Below the pieces are notes generated by a model. It did no database searches and was not told where the DNA came from. It saw nothing but the letters and a program-made list of their open reading frames with translations. A stretch of DNA of 64,000 nucleotides from Allobosea sp. 117 (GTDB lineage Bacteria; Pseudomonadota; Alphaproteobacteria; Rhizobiales; Xanthobacteraceae). Location: assembly GCF_000702305.1 (NCBI RefSeq), contig NZ_JNLC01000017.1:1-64000 (forward strand). Reading direction: 5' to 3'. Below are positions 28,316 to 36,838 of this stretch, in pieces. The first letter of the stretch is position 1. Every line of letters begins with the position of its first letter. A program made the position numbers and the translations under genes.

Positions 28316-29077
28316 CTAGCGCCGCGCCTGCATGAAGCCGACCTCGGTACCCTCGATGATCGCGGCGGTGAGGCGTCCGGTGCGGAAGGCCCCGGTGTCG
28401 ACATTGATCTGGTTCCGGCGTCGCTCGGGCAATGGCACCGGCGTGTGGCCGTGCACCACGACCTTGCTGAAATCCGCGCGGCTGGACAGGAAAGGCTCGC
28501 GGATCCACAGTAGGTCCTCCGGCTCCTGCCGGTCGAGCGGCACGCCGGGCCGGACGCCGGCATGGCAGAAGAAATAGTCGCCGATCACCGCCTGGTCGCC
28601 GAGGCTGTCGAGAAAGGCCAGATGTTCGGGCGGCAGCGCGTCGAGGAAGGCCCGGTGCATCTGCCGGAACGCGGCGTCATTGAGCACGCCCGGCGGCGCG
28701 ATGCCGTAGGAGGCGAGCGTTTCGATGCCGCCGAAGGCCTGCCAGTGCAGCATCACCAGCGGGTCGGCGACGAAGGCGCGCAGCACCTGCTCGTGATTGC
28801 CGCGCAGCATGATGCGCTCGTCGCCGAGCCGGGTGTACCGGAGACGCTCGATGACGCCCGCCGAATCCGGCCCGCGATCGACATAGTCGCCGAGATAGAC
28901 GATCACGCTGTGCTCGACCGGGCGCCGGTCGAGGTCCTGCGCGATGCCCTCATGCATCATGTCGAGCAGGTCGGCGTGGCCGTGAATGTCGCCGATCGCA
29001 TAGACGCGCATGCCCGGCGGGATGGCGGCCATCGCCGGCACGCTCTCGGCGGAATGCGGGGTGCCGTCCATTGCCAT
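28316..29077 (-). CDS. PPP-type metallophosphatase
   Basis: A calcineurin-like phosphatase of the bacterial PPP/ApaH branch. Motifs GDIHGH (residues 29-34), GDYVDRG (63-69), GNHE (93-96) and late HGHTP supply the two-metal centre. The ATG at 29077 overlaps the stop of the upstream epimerase gene (TGATG), giving 253 residues and implying translational coupling. Substrate could be a phosphoprotein, dinucleoside tetraphosphate or a sugar phosphate; placement in a polysaccharide-precursor cluster hints at the last or at regulation of export. It converges with the YdcF-like gene across 13 bases. Confidence 0.88.
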   Translation of the reverse strand: MAMDGTPHSAESVPAMAAIPPGMRVYAIGDIHGHADLLDMMHEGIAQDLDRRPVEHSVIVYLGDYVDRGPDSAGVIERLRYTRLGDERIMLRGNHEQVLRAFVADPLVMLHWQAFGGIETLASYGIAPPGVLNDAAFRQMHRAFLDALPPEHLAFLDSLGDQAVIGDYFFCHAGVRPGVPLDRQEPEDLLWIREPFLSSRADFSKVVVHGHTPVPLPERRRNQINVDTGAFRTGRLTAAIIEGTEVGFMQARR

Positions 29078-30138
29078 CAGAAGGCCGTCGCCATGCTCGG
29101 CGCGTAATAGGCACAGTACCATTCCACGAATCGACGGGTGCCTTCCTCGATGGAAGTGCGCGGGGCGAAGTCGACCGCTTCGGCGAGATCGTGGACGTCG
29201 GCGAAGGTCGCGCGAACGTCGCCCGGCTGCATGGGAAGGAACCGCTTGCGGGCCGTCCTGCCGGTCGCCTTCTCCAGCGCGGCGACGAGGGTCATCAGCT
29301 CGACCGGATCGCTGTTGCCGATGTTGTAGAGCCGGTAGGGGGCGAGCGAGGTGCCGGGATCGGGCGCCGCGCCGTCCCATGAGGGATTCGGCGTCGCCGG
29401 CCGGTCGACGAGCCGCACCACCGCCTCGACGACATCGTCGATATAGGTGAAGTCGCGCAGCATGGCGCCGTTGTTGAAGATGTCGATGGTGCGGCCAGCG
29501 AGGATCGCGTCGGTGAAGAGGAACATCGCCATGTCCGGCCGTCCCCACGGCCCGTAGACGGTGAAGAAGCGCAGCCCGGTCGTCGGCAGGCCGTAGAGAT
29601 GGCTGTAGCTGTGCGCCATGAGCTCGTTCGCCTTCTTGGTCGCGGCGTAGAGGCTCACGGGGTGATCGACATTCTGGTGGATCGAGAAGGGCAGGGCGGT
29701 ATTGGCGCCGTAGACCGAACTGGACGAGGCATAGAGCAGATGCCCGACCTCGGCGTGGCGGCAGCCCTCGAGCAGGTTGAGGAAGCCGACAAGATTCGAA
29801 TCGACATAGGCGTGCGGGTTGGCGATCGAATGGCGCACGCCCGCCTGGGCGGCCATGTGAACCACCCGGCGTGGCGCGAGGCGGGCGAACAGGTCGGCGG
29901 TACTGGCACGGTCGGCGAGATCGAGCCGCTCGAAGCTGAAGCCCGGCAGCTTGCCCAGCTCGGCGAGGCGCGCGCGCTTCAGCGCGGGGTCGTAATAGTC
30001 GTTGAGGTTATCGACGCCGTGGACCGGCGTGCCCGCCTGCAGCAGCCTGCGCGCGATGTGAAAGCCGATGAAGCCCGCCGCGCCGGTGACGAGGACCGGC
30101 GCACCATGCGCGGAACGGGTGTAGGACACTGGGTTCAT
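29077..30138 (-). CDS. NAD-dependent UDP-sugar 4-epimerase (UDP-glucuronate epimerase-like)
   Basis: An extended short-chain dehydrogenase/reductase that probably interconverts UDP-glucuronate and UDP-galacturonate. GAAGFIG (residues 19-25) is the NAD-binding glycine motif, NLNDYYD at 45-50 is typical of the LspL/CapI group, and S139-S141 with Y164-x3-K168 form the catalytic set. Length 353 fits. The substrate would come from the UDP-glucose dehydrogenase encoded 2 kb upstream in the same orientation. Its last base overlaps the phosphatase start codon. Confidence 0.9.
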   Translation of the reverse strand: MNPVSYTRSAHGAPVLVTGAAGFIGFHIARRLLQAGTPVHGVDNLNDYYDPALKRARLAELGKLPGFSFERLDLADRASTADLFARLAPRRVVHMAAQAGVRHSIANPHAYVDSNLVGFLNLLEGCRHAEVGHLLYASSSSVYGANTALPFSIHQNVDHPVSLYAATKKANELMAHSYSHLYGLPTTGLRFFTVYGPWGRPDMAMFLFTDAILAGRTIDIFNNGAMLRDFTYIDDVVEAVVRLVDRPATPNPSWDGAAPDPGTSLAPYRLYNIGNSDPVELMTLVAALEKATGRTARKRFLPMQPGDVRATFADVHDLAEAVDFAPRTSIEEGTRRFVEWYCAYYAPSMATAF

Positions 30139-30259
30139 GCCGCGCGGAGCCTTGAGCTGCGCCGGATTTCCGGCGCCCGCGCAAGCTTATCAGCCTGCAA
30201 TGTGATGCGGGAGTGTCGGCGCCTTGCGGCGTTTCGTCGGGGCCGGACGGCCCCCCCGC

Positions 30260-31102
30260 TCAGCCGGCCTTGGCGACGGCGTCGAAGGCCTGCAGCCGCG
30301 CCACCAGCGCAGCGAAATCCTTCAGCGGCACCATGTTCGGCCCGTCCGAGGGCGCGTGGTCCGGATCGGGGTGGGTCTCTATGAAGACGCCAGCGACGCC
30401 GACCGCCACTGCCGCGCGGGCCAGCACCGGCACGAATTCGCGCTGGCCGCCCGAGGAGGTACCCTGGCCGCCCGGCTGCTGCACAGAGTGGGTGGCGTCG
30501 AAGATCACCGGCGCGCCGGTCTTCTCCGCCATGATCGGCAGCGCCCGCATGTCGGTGACCAGCGTATTGTAGCCGAAGGAGACGCCGCGCTCGGTGACCA
30601 GCACGTCGGGATTGCCGCTGTCGGTCAGCTTGGCGACCACGTTCGCCATGTCCCATGGCGCGAGGAACTGGCCCTTCTTCACATTGACCACGCGTCCGGT
30701 CCGCGCCGCGGCGATCAGCAGGTCGGTCTGGCGGCAGAGGAAGGCGGGGATCTGCAGCACGTCGACCGCCTCGGCGACCGGGGCGCATTGCTCGATCTCG
30801 TGCACATCGGTCAGCACCGGCATGCCGTAGGTCTCGCGGATCTCCGCGAAGATCGGCAGGGCAGCCTCGAGGCCGATGCCACGCGCGCCCTTGATCGAGG
30901 TGCGGTTGGCCTTGTCGAAGGAGGTCTTGAAGACGACGCCGACGTTGCGCGCCGTCGCGATCTCCTTGATCGCCGCGGCACATTCGAGCGCGTGCTGCCG
31001 GCTTTCGAGCTGGCAGGGGCCGGCGATGAGCGCGAGCGGCAGGGCATTGCCGAAGCGCACGCCGCCGACGGTGACGACCGGATTGGCGCCGATTGCGCTC
31101 AT
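30260..31102 (-). CDS. kdsA: 3-deoxy-8-phosphooctulonate synthase (KDO-8-P synthase)
   Basis: Condenses phosphoenolpyruvate with arabinose 5-phosphate to KDO-8-P for lipopolysaccharide or capsule. The 280-residue product contains IAGPCQLES (C30, the residue of metal-dependent enzymes, in contrast to Asn in E. coli KdsA), [18 protein letters not shown] and the late [16 protein letters not shown]. Directly downstream of kdsD, which makes its substrate. In many Rhizobiales a housekeeping kdsA lies between pyrG and eno; whether this is the only copy cannot be judged here. Confidence 0.95.
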   Translation of the reverse strand: MSAIGANPVVTVGGVRFGNALPLALIAGPCQLESRQHALECAAAIKEIATARNVGVVFKTSFDKANRTSIKGARGIGLEAALPIFAEIRETYGMPVLTDVHEIEQCAPVAEAVDVLQIPAFLCRQTDLLIAAARTGRVVNVKKGQFLAPWDMANVVAKLTDSGNPDVLVTERGVSFGYNTLVTDMRALPIMAEKTGAPVIFDATHSVQQPGGQGTSSGGQREFVPVLARAAVAVGVAGVFIETHPDPDHAPSDGPNMVPLKDFAALVARLQAFDAVAKAG

Positions 31103-31135
31103 GTCGAGGCTCCTGAAGAAGACGGGTTGCGCGGC

Positions 31136-32155
31136 TCAGACCACGCCGGCGCGCAGAACATCATGGATGTGGAGCACGCCTACGGGGGCGCCTTCGCTCA
31201 CGACGAACAAGACGGTGATCTTGCCGCGGCTCATCATGCCGAGCGCGGCGCTGGCGAGCTCGCCGGGGGCGACCGAGTGCGGCGAGCGGGTCATGACACC
31301 GTCCACCGGCTGGCCGAGGAGGTCCGTGCTCATATGCCTGCGCAGGTCACCGTCGGTGACGATCCCGCACAGCCGGCCGGCTGTGTCGACCACGCCACAG
31401 CAGCCGAAGCGCTTGCCGGTGATTTCGATGAGCGCCTCGCTCATCGGCGTGCCGATCGCAACCAGGGGTATAGCGTCGCCGTGGTGCATCAGGTCGGAGA
31501 CCTTCAGGAGCCTGGCGCCGAGCTTGCCCCCCGGGTGGAAGATGTGGAAGTCCGAGGCGGTGAAGCCGCGCCGTTCGAGCAGGGCCACGGCCAGCGCATC
31601 GCCGAAGGCGAGCTGCATCAGGGTCGAGGTGGTCGGTGCGAGCCCGTTCGGGCATGCCTCCTCGACGCGGGGCAAGGTCAGCTCGACATCGGCGGCGCGG
31701 CTCAGCGAGCTGTCGCCATTCGAGGTGATGGCCAGCAGCGGAACGGCGAAGCGCTTGCAGTAGTGCACGATGTCGCTGAGCTCGGCGGTCTCGCCGGACC
31801 AGGAGAGAGCGAGAATCACGTCGTCCGGCGTCACCATGCCGAGGTCGCCATGGCTCGCCTCGCCGGCGTGCATGAACAGGGCAGGGGTGCCGGTGGAGGC
31901 GAGCGTTGCGGCGATCTTGCGGCCGATGTGGCCGCTCTTGCCCATGCCGGTGACGATGACGCGGCCGCGCGCCTGCTCGATCAGCGCGATCGCCCGGCCC
32001 GTCGCTTCGCCGAGCGGGCCGTCAAGCAGCTCGTCCAGCGCGGCAAGCCCCTTCGCCTCGATCCGAAGCGTCCGGCGCAGGCTCGTCTGGAGCGGATCGA
32101 CGTCCGCTTGAGGGGTCGAGGTATCGACGGATTTCTGCAGGCTCACCGTGGCCAA
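31136..32155 (-). CDS. kdsD: Arabinose-5-phosphate isomerase (KdsD/KpsF family)
   Basis: Converts ribulose 5-phosphate to arabinose 5-phosphate, the first step of KDO synthesis. The SIS domain (about residues 45-190) has GMGKSGHIGRK and the catalytic-loop region TLASTGTPALFMHAGEASHGDLG; two CBS domains follow (210-335). Start appears to be TTG at 32155, with AAGGA upstream; no in-frame ATG is nearby, and a GTG three codons later is an alternative. 339 residues, normal. Named KpsF when linked to capsule clusters, as the neighbourhood suggests here. Confidence 0.92.
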   Translation of the reverse strand: MATVSLQKSVDTSTPQADVDPLQTSLRRTLRIEAKGLAALDELLDGPLGEATGRAIALIEQARGRVIVTGMGKSGHIGRKIAATLASTGTPALFMHAGEASHGDLGMVTPDDVILALSWSGETAELSDIVHYCKRFAVPLLAITSNGDSSLSRAADVELTLPRVEEACPNGLAPTTSTLMQLAFGDALAVALLERRGFTASDFHIFHPGGKLGARLLKVSDLMHHGDAIPLVAIGTPMSEALIEITGKRFGCCGVVDTAGRLCGIVTDGDLRRHMSTDLLGQPVDGVMTRSPHSVAPGELASAALGMMSRGKITVLFVVSEGAPVGVLHIHDVLRAGVV

Positions 32156-32273
32156 TCTCGATTCCTTCGCGGGTCAGGCAAACGCAGGATGCGCCGGCTG
32201 CCGGTCATTTGTATGGAGCGTCAATAAGGTTCCTGTGCCCCGGATGCAATCCGCACGATCCCGGCGACCCGGC

Positions 32274-33593
32274 TCACGCGGTAGGCTGGGGACGCCCCAC
32301 GCTCTCATAGACGAAGCCGTGCGCGGCCATTTCCTGCGGCCGGTAGATATTGCGCAGGTCGACCACCACGGGACGTTTCAGAAGCTCCTTGATGCGCTTG
32401 AAATCCAGTGCCCGGAAGGCGTCCCACTCGGTCACGAGGACCAGGGCGTCGGCGCCCTCGGCGCAGTCATAGGCATCCTTCGCATAGGTGACCTCGCCGG
32501 GCAGCACCTTGCGCGCCTCCGCCATGCCCTCGGGGTCATAGGCGCGCACGCGGGCGCCTTTGTCGAGCAGCGAATGGACGATGGCGATGGAGGGCGCCTC
32601 GCGCATGTCGTCGGTGTTGGGCTTGAAGGTGAGCCCGAGCATCGCCACGGTGGCGCCCTGCACCTCGCCGTTCAGGGCCTGCACCACCTTGCGCGCCATG
32701 GCCGACTTTCGCGCGTCGTTGACGCCGACCACGGTCTCGACAAGGCGCAGCGGCGCTCCCGATTCCTGCGCGGTGCGCACCAGAGCCAGCGTGTCCTTCG
32801 GAAAGCAGGAACCGCCATAGCCGGGGCCGGCGTGCAGGAACTTGGAGCCGATGCGGTTGTCCAGCCCGATGCCGCGCGCCACGTCCTGCACGTTGGCGCC
32901 GACCTTCTCGCACAGATCGGCGATTTCGTTGATGAAGGTGATCTTGGTCGCGAGGAAGGCGTTGGCCGCGTATTTGATGAGCTCGGAGGTGCGCCGGCTG
33001 GTGAACAGCAGCGGCGACGCGTTCAGGAACAGCGGCCGGTAGAGCTCCGTCATCACTGCGCGGGCGCGCTCGTCCTCAGTGCCGACGACGATCCGGTCCG
33101 GGCGCTTGAAGTCCTGTATCGCCGCGCCCTCCCGCAGGAATTCGGGATTGGAGACCACCGCGATGTCAGCGTCGGGGGCCACCTCGTGCGCGATGCGCTC
33201 GACCTGATCGCCGGTGCCGACCGGCACGGTCGACTTCGTCACGATGACGGTGAAGCCGCGGCAGGCCTTGGCGATCTCCCGCGTGGCCGCGTGGACATAG
33301 GAGAGGTCCGCGTGGCCGTCGCCGCGCCGCGAGGGCGTGCCGACCGCGATGAACACCGCATCGGCGGCGGCGACGGCGGGGGCGAGCTCGGTCTGGAAGG
33401 TGAGCCGCCCCTGCCGCACATTGCGCGCGACGAGGTCGTCGAGGCCGGGCTCGTAGATCGGCATGACGCCCCGCCTGAGCGCGTCGATTTTGGTCTCGTC
33501 ACGGTCGACGCAGACGACCGAATGGCCGAAATCGGCAAAGCAGGCTCCCGACACGAGGCCGACATAGCCGGTGCCGATCATCGCGACGTGCAT
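32274..33593 (-). CDS. ugd: UDP-glucose 6-dehydrogenase
   Basis: Oxidises UDP-glucose to UDP-glucuronate with two NAD+. The N-terminal Rossmann motif GTGYVGL is at residues 7-13; the catalytic cysteine is C263 in GYGGSCFPKD; the second domain includes GLTFKPNTDDMREAPS. Length 439 is standard. It supplies the neighbouring epimerase and sits 37 bases downstream of manC in the same direction. The frame starts at ATG 33593. Confidence 0.95.
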   Translation of the reverse strand: MHVAMIGTGYVGLVSGACFADFGHSVVCVDRDETKIDALRRGVMPIYEPGLDDLVARNVRQGRLTFQTELAPAVAAADAVFIAVGTPSRRGDGHADLSYVHAATREIAKACRGFTVIVTKSTVPVGTGDQVERIAHEVAPDADIAVVSNPEFLREGAAIQDFKRPDRIVVGTEDERARAVMTELYRPLFLNASPLLFTSRRTSELIKYAANAFLATKITFINEIADLCEKVGANVQDVARGIGLDNRIGSKFLHAGPGYGGSCFPKDTLALVRTAQESGAPLRLVETVVGVNDARKSAMARKVVQALNGEVQGATVAMLGLTFKPNTDDMREAPSIAIVHSLLDKGARVRAYDPEGMAEARKVLPGEVTYAKDAYDCAEGADALVLVTEWDAFRALDFKRIKELLKRPVVVDLRNIYRPQEMAAHGFVYESVGRPQPTA

Positions 33594-33630
33594 GCGTGGT
33601 GCCCCGGGAGCGGCCCGCCTTCAGGAGGGC

Positions 33631-35055
33631 TCAGCTACGGTTGTAGACATCCTCGAAGCGGACGATGTCGTCTTCGCCGAGATAGGAGCCAGTCTGCACC
33701 TCGATGAGCTCCAGCGGGATCTTGCCGGGATTGGCAAGCCGGTGGACGCCGCCGAGCGGCAGATAGGTCGACTCGTTCTCCCGCACCTCGAACACCTTGT
33801 CGTCCAGAGTCACCTCGGCGGTGCCCTTGACCACGATCCAGTGCTCGGCGCGGTGGTGATGCTTCTGCAGCGACAGGCGTCCGCCCGGCTCGACGACGAT
33901 CTTCTTCACGTGGAAGCGGTCGCCGCGGCAGATGGTCTGGTAGGTGCCCCAGGGGCGATGCGCCTTGATGTGCTCGGAGGCGGCATTGTGGCGCTCGGAT
34001 TTCAGCTTGGCGACCAGCGGCTTGACGTCCTGCGCGCGGTTGGACGGCATGACCAGCACCGCGTCCTCGGTCGCCACGATCGACATGCCCTCGAGGCCGA
34101 TGCCGGCAATCAGCGGGCCTTCGGAGTGCACATAGGAATTCGTGCTGTCGAGCAGCGTGACCGGGCCGCGCGTGACGTTGCCGGCGGCATCGCCGGGCGT
34201 GAGGCCGTGCAGGGCGTCCCAGCTACCGATGTCCGACCAGCGGAAATTGCCGGCGACCACGGCGGCGCGGTTGGTCCGCTCCATCACCGCATAGTCGATC
34301 GACTTGGCGGGAGAGGCGCCGAACGCCTTGGCGTCGAGGCGGATGAAGCCGAGGTCGTCATTGGCGGTCTCGACCGCTTCGCGCACCGCCGCGACGATCT
34401 CCGGCTCGAAGCGCTCGGCCTCCTCGATGAGCAGGGACGCCGGGAACAGGAAGTTGCCGGAGTTCCAGAGATAGCCTTCCTCGACATAGCGGGCGGCGAC
34501 GGCCGCGTCCGGCTTCTCGACGAAGGCATCGACCGCGTGCGCGCCGGCCTGCTCGAGGGCGGCGCCGGTGCGGATGTAACCGTAGGAGGTGCGCGGCTCG
34601 GTCGGGTTGATGCCGAAGGTGACGATATGACCGTCGCTGGCGGTGAGGGCGGCGGTGCGGCAGGCGTCGACGAAGCGGTCGTGATCGAGCACGACGTGAT
34701 CGGCGGCCAGCGCCAGCACGAGGCAGTTCTCGCCGGCGAGCCGCTGGGCGATCAGCGCCGCGGCGATGAGGGCGGGACCGGAGTCTCGGCGCGCCGGTTC
34801 CAGCGCCACGGTGACGTCGATGCCGATCTCGGCGGCCTGACGGCGGGCGAAGAAGCGGAAATCCTCATGCGTCAGCACCAGGGGCGCGGCGAACAGCGAA
34901 CGATCCGACACCCGCTCCAGCGTCTCCTGGAACAGCGTGCGTTCGCTCGCCAGCGGCTGGAACTGCTTCGGCAGGCTGTCGCGGGAGACCGGCCACAGGC
35001 GCGAACCGCTGCCGCCGGCGAGGATGACTGGGACGACCGGGGAAGGACTAAGCAT
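33631..35055 (-). CDS. manC: Mannose-1-phosphate guanylyltransferase / mannose-6-phosphate isomerase
   Basis: A type II bifunctional enzyme that makes GDP-mannose precursor for surface polysaccharide. The nucleotidyltransferase domain shows ILAGGSGSRLWPVSRDSLPKQF (residues 11-32) and the sugar-binding EKPDAAVAARYV stretch; the C-terminal cupin isomerase domain (about 350-470) has RPWGTYQ, GGRLSLQKHHHRAEHWIVV with metal-binding histidines, and HRLANPG. 474 residues is normal. The start ATG follows a tandem duplicated ribosome-binding segment. First gene of the minus-strand cluster. Confidence 0.95.
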   Translation of the reverse strand: MLSPSPVVPVILAGGSGSRLWPVSRDSLPKQFQPLASERTLFQETLERVSDRSLFAAPLVLTHEDFRFFARRQAAEIGIDVTVALEPARRDSGPALIAAALIAQRLAGENCLVLALAADHVVLDHDRFVDACRTAALTASDGHIVTFGINPTEPRTSYGYIRTGAALEQAGAHAVDAFVEKPDAAVAARYVEEGYLWNSGNFLFPASLLIEEAERFEPEIVAAVREAVETANDDLGFIRLDAKAFGASPAKSIDYAVMERTNRAAVVAGNFRWSDIGSWDALHGLTPGDAAGNVTRGPVTLLDSTNSYVHSEGPLIAGIGLEGMSIVATEDAVLVMPSNRAQDVKPLVAKLKSERHNAASEHIKAHRPWGTYQTICRGDRFHVKKIVVEPGGRLSLQKHHHRAEHWIVVKGTAEVTLDDKVFEVRENESTYLPLGGVHRLANPGKIPLELIEVQTGSYLGEDDIVRFEDVYNRS

Positions 35056-35391
35056 GATACTCTCCGTCTACTCTCCGTCGCCGCACCTTGCCGTCTATTC
35101 GGCCAAATCCCGGGGCCGAGAAGGCCCGTACCCTGCGCACGCCGCGGCGCGATAAGCATGCAGGATTTATGCGACCAGGCCAAGACAGCGGCCGGCGAGG
35201 CGTTCGAGGGCGCCGAATGCGAGTGTTTGCACTGCACAAAGCTTATCTGCGATGCAATATCAGAGGGCGGGCGGATCGTCGCATGTCGCCGGATGGTTAA
35301 TTGCGCGCATCGGAACCGCCGACGCTGCCCAGTGTTCTAGCCGGGCAGGAACATGCCACCGCTGCCATCCTGCTCGGCTTCGGGGGACGAC
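35056..35391. other. Divergent intergenic region between manC and AI-2E permease gene
   Basis: About 335 bases contain the leaders of two divergent genes. Next to manC is a perfect tandem 11-base repeat (35058-35068 and 35069-35079). A 60-codon cysteine-rich open frame lies at 35158-35340 on the plus strand but lacks a ribosome site. No clear promoter hexamers were found. Confidence 0.5.
35058..35079 (-). repeat. Tandem 11-bp duplication of the manC ribosome-binding site
   Basis: TACTCTCCGTC occurs twice in tandem. On the minus strand this reads GACGGAGTA twice, immediately ahead of the manC ATG, so the GGAG Shine-Dalgarno core is duplicated at spacings of about 6 and 17 bases. A recent slippage duplication is the simplest origin. 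Confidence 0.8.
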
Positions 35392-36510
35392 ATGGATGCG
35401 CGATACGATTTGCCGGCCCAGACGCGCTCGACCCTCGGCGTGACGGAGGCGGGATCGCATGCGGAGCATGTCGAGCGGCTCTGGGGGCGCCTCACCCAGA
35501 TCGCGATCATGGTGATCGCGGTGCTGGCGCTGTGCGCGGCACTCGCCGCGGCGCGGGCGGTGCTGATACCGGTGGTCGCGGCGGTCATCATCGGCAGCGT
35601 GATCGGGCCGGGGATCGAGGCCTTGAGCCGGCGGGGCATTCCCACCTGGCTCGCTTCCACCCTCATTGTGCTGCTGCTGGCCAGCCTGTTCTACGGCGTC
35701 GCCGCCATGGTCACCGCGCCGCTTTCCGACTGGATCGGCCGGGCGCCGGAAATCGGCAGCGCCATGCGCGAGCGCTTCCGGTCGCTGCAGCCGATTCTCC
35801 AGACCGTCTCGTCTTTCGTCGATGCGGTGGAATCCATCGGGCGGCCGGCGAAGGCGCCGCTTCAGGTCGACATCGCCGATTCGACCGTGTTGCAGAGCAT
35901 GATGAGCGTGGTGACGCCCGCCATCGGTGAATTCGTGCTGTTCTTCGGCTCGCTGCTGTTCTTCCTCGCCGGTCGGGTGCAGATCAAGCGCAAGCTGGTG
36001 CAGGCGATGAATCCTCGGCCGATGCGGCTGGCGACCCTGCGCATCTTCCGCGCCATCGAGCAACGCCTCGGCACCTATCTCGTCGTCGCCACCTGCATCA
36101 ATATCGGCCTCGGCCTCGCGACCATGCTGCTGACCTGGGTGCTCGGAATGCCCAACCCGGTGCTGTGGGGCGTGCTGGCCTGCGTGCTGAACTACATCCC
36201 CTATGTCGGGCCGGCGGCGATGACCGTCATATTGGCGGCGGTGGGCCTGATCACCTTCCCGACCATCCTGCACGGCGTGGCGGCGGCGGCGATCTTCGTT
36301 CTCATCACCAGCATCGAGGGGCACTTCCTGACGCCGCTGATCGTCGGCCGGCGGGTGTCGCTCAATCCGTTCAGCGTTTTCCTGTCGATGGCGGTGTGGA
36401 CCTGGCTGTGGGGGCCGGTCGGCACCTTCCTTGCCGTGCCGCTGCTTATCGCCGGCAAGACCCTGGCGGAGGAAGTGCTGGCGTCGCGTCGGCCGCAACT
36501 GCCCGGCTGA
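35392..36510 (+). CDS. AI-2E family (PerM-type) permease
   Basis: Inner-membrane protein of the AI-2E/PerM family, members of which are thought to export autoinducer-2, Na+ or other small solutes. The ATG at 35392 (GGGGGA upstream) gives 372 residues; an earlier in-frame ATG at 35353 would add 13. Helices occur near residues 35-75, 85-105, 170-195 and 220-360. The family pattern PNPVLWGVLACVLNYIPYVGP (about 258-278) and the C-terminal GHFLTPLIVGRRVSLNPF are clear. Substrate unknown. tRNA-Asp lies 100 bases downstream with its own promoter. Confidence 0.88.
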   Translation: MDARYDLPAQTRSTLGVTEAGSHAEHVERLWGRLTQIAIMVIAVLALCAALAAARAVLIPVVAAVIIGSVIGPGIEALSRRGIPTWLASTLIVLLLASLFYGVAAMVTAPLSDWIGRAPEIGSAMRERFRSLQPILQTVSSFVDAVESIGRPAKAPLQVDIADSTVLQSMMSVVTPAIGEFVLFFGSLLFFLAGRVQIKRKLVQAMNPRPMRLATLRIFRAIEQRLGTYLVVATCINIGLGLATMLLTWVLGMPNPVLWGVLACVLNYIPYVGPAAMTVILAAVGLITFPTILHGVAAAAIFVLITSIEGHFLTPLIVGRRVSLNPFSVFLSMAVWTWLWGPVGTFLAVPLLIAGKTLAEEVLASRRPQLPG

Positions 36511-36542
36511 GGGACAATCCCCTGCAAAGGCACCCGCCGTGC

Positions 36543-36570
36543 TTGACACCCCCGAAGCCGTGCCTTAACA
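36543..36570 (+). promoter_or_regulatory. Promoter for tRNA-Asp
   Basis: Perfect -35 TTGACA (36543-36548), 16-base spacer, then TTAACA (36565-36570), about 40 bases before the mature tRNA 5' end. The strong -35 and position support it as the tRNA promoter; TAACAC with 17-base spacing is the alternative -10. Confidence 0.7.
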
Positions 36571-36609
36571 CGCGCCGCACTCGACGCGAGGTCACATGAC
36601 CCGTCGTTC

Positions 36610-36686
<77 letters not shown>

Positions 36687-36838
36687 TTTCCAAATGACAT
36701 CGTTAAAGCTGCCTGCCGCGCGGTTCGTGCGGGAAGGCCCATTCCGTTTTCGTCGCCGCGTGCGCGGCATCGTCATCGAAGATTCGGCGCCGCGGGCAGG
36801 GGCGATGTCCTGCCGGGCAAGGTCCGTCGTCCGTCCGG

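Noticed and set aside
30224..32227. 667-codon plus-strand open frame opposite kdsA and kdsD
   Set aside because: Both minus-strand genes are intact and recognisable; the plus-strand product is low-complexity shadow sequence.
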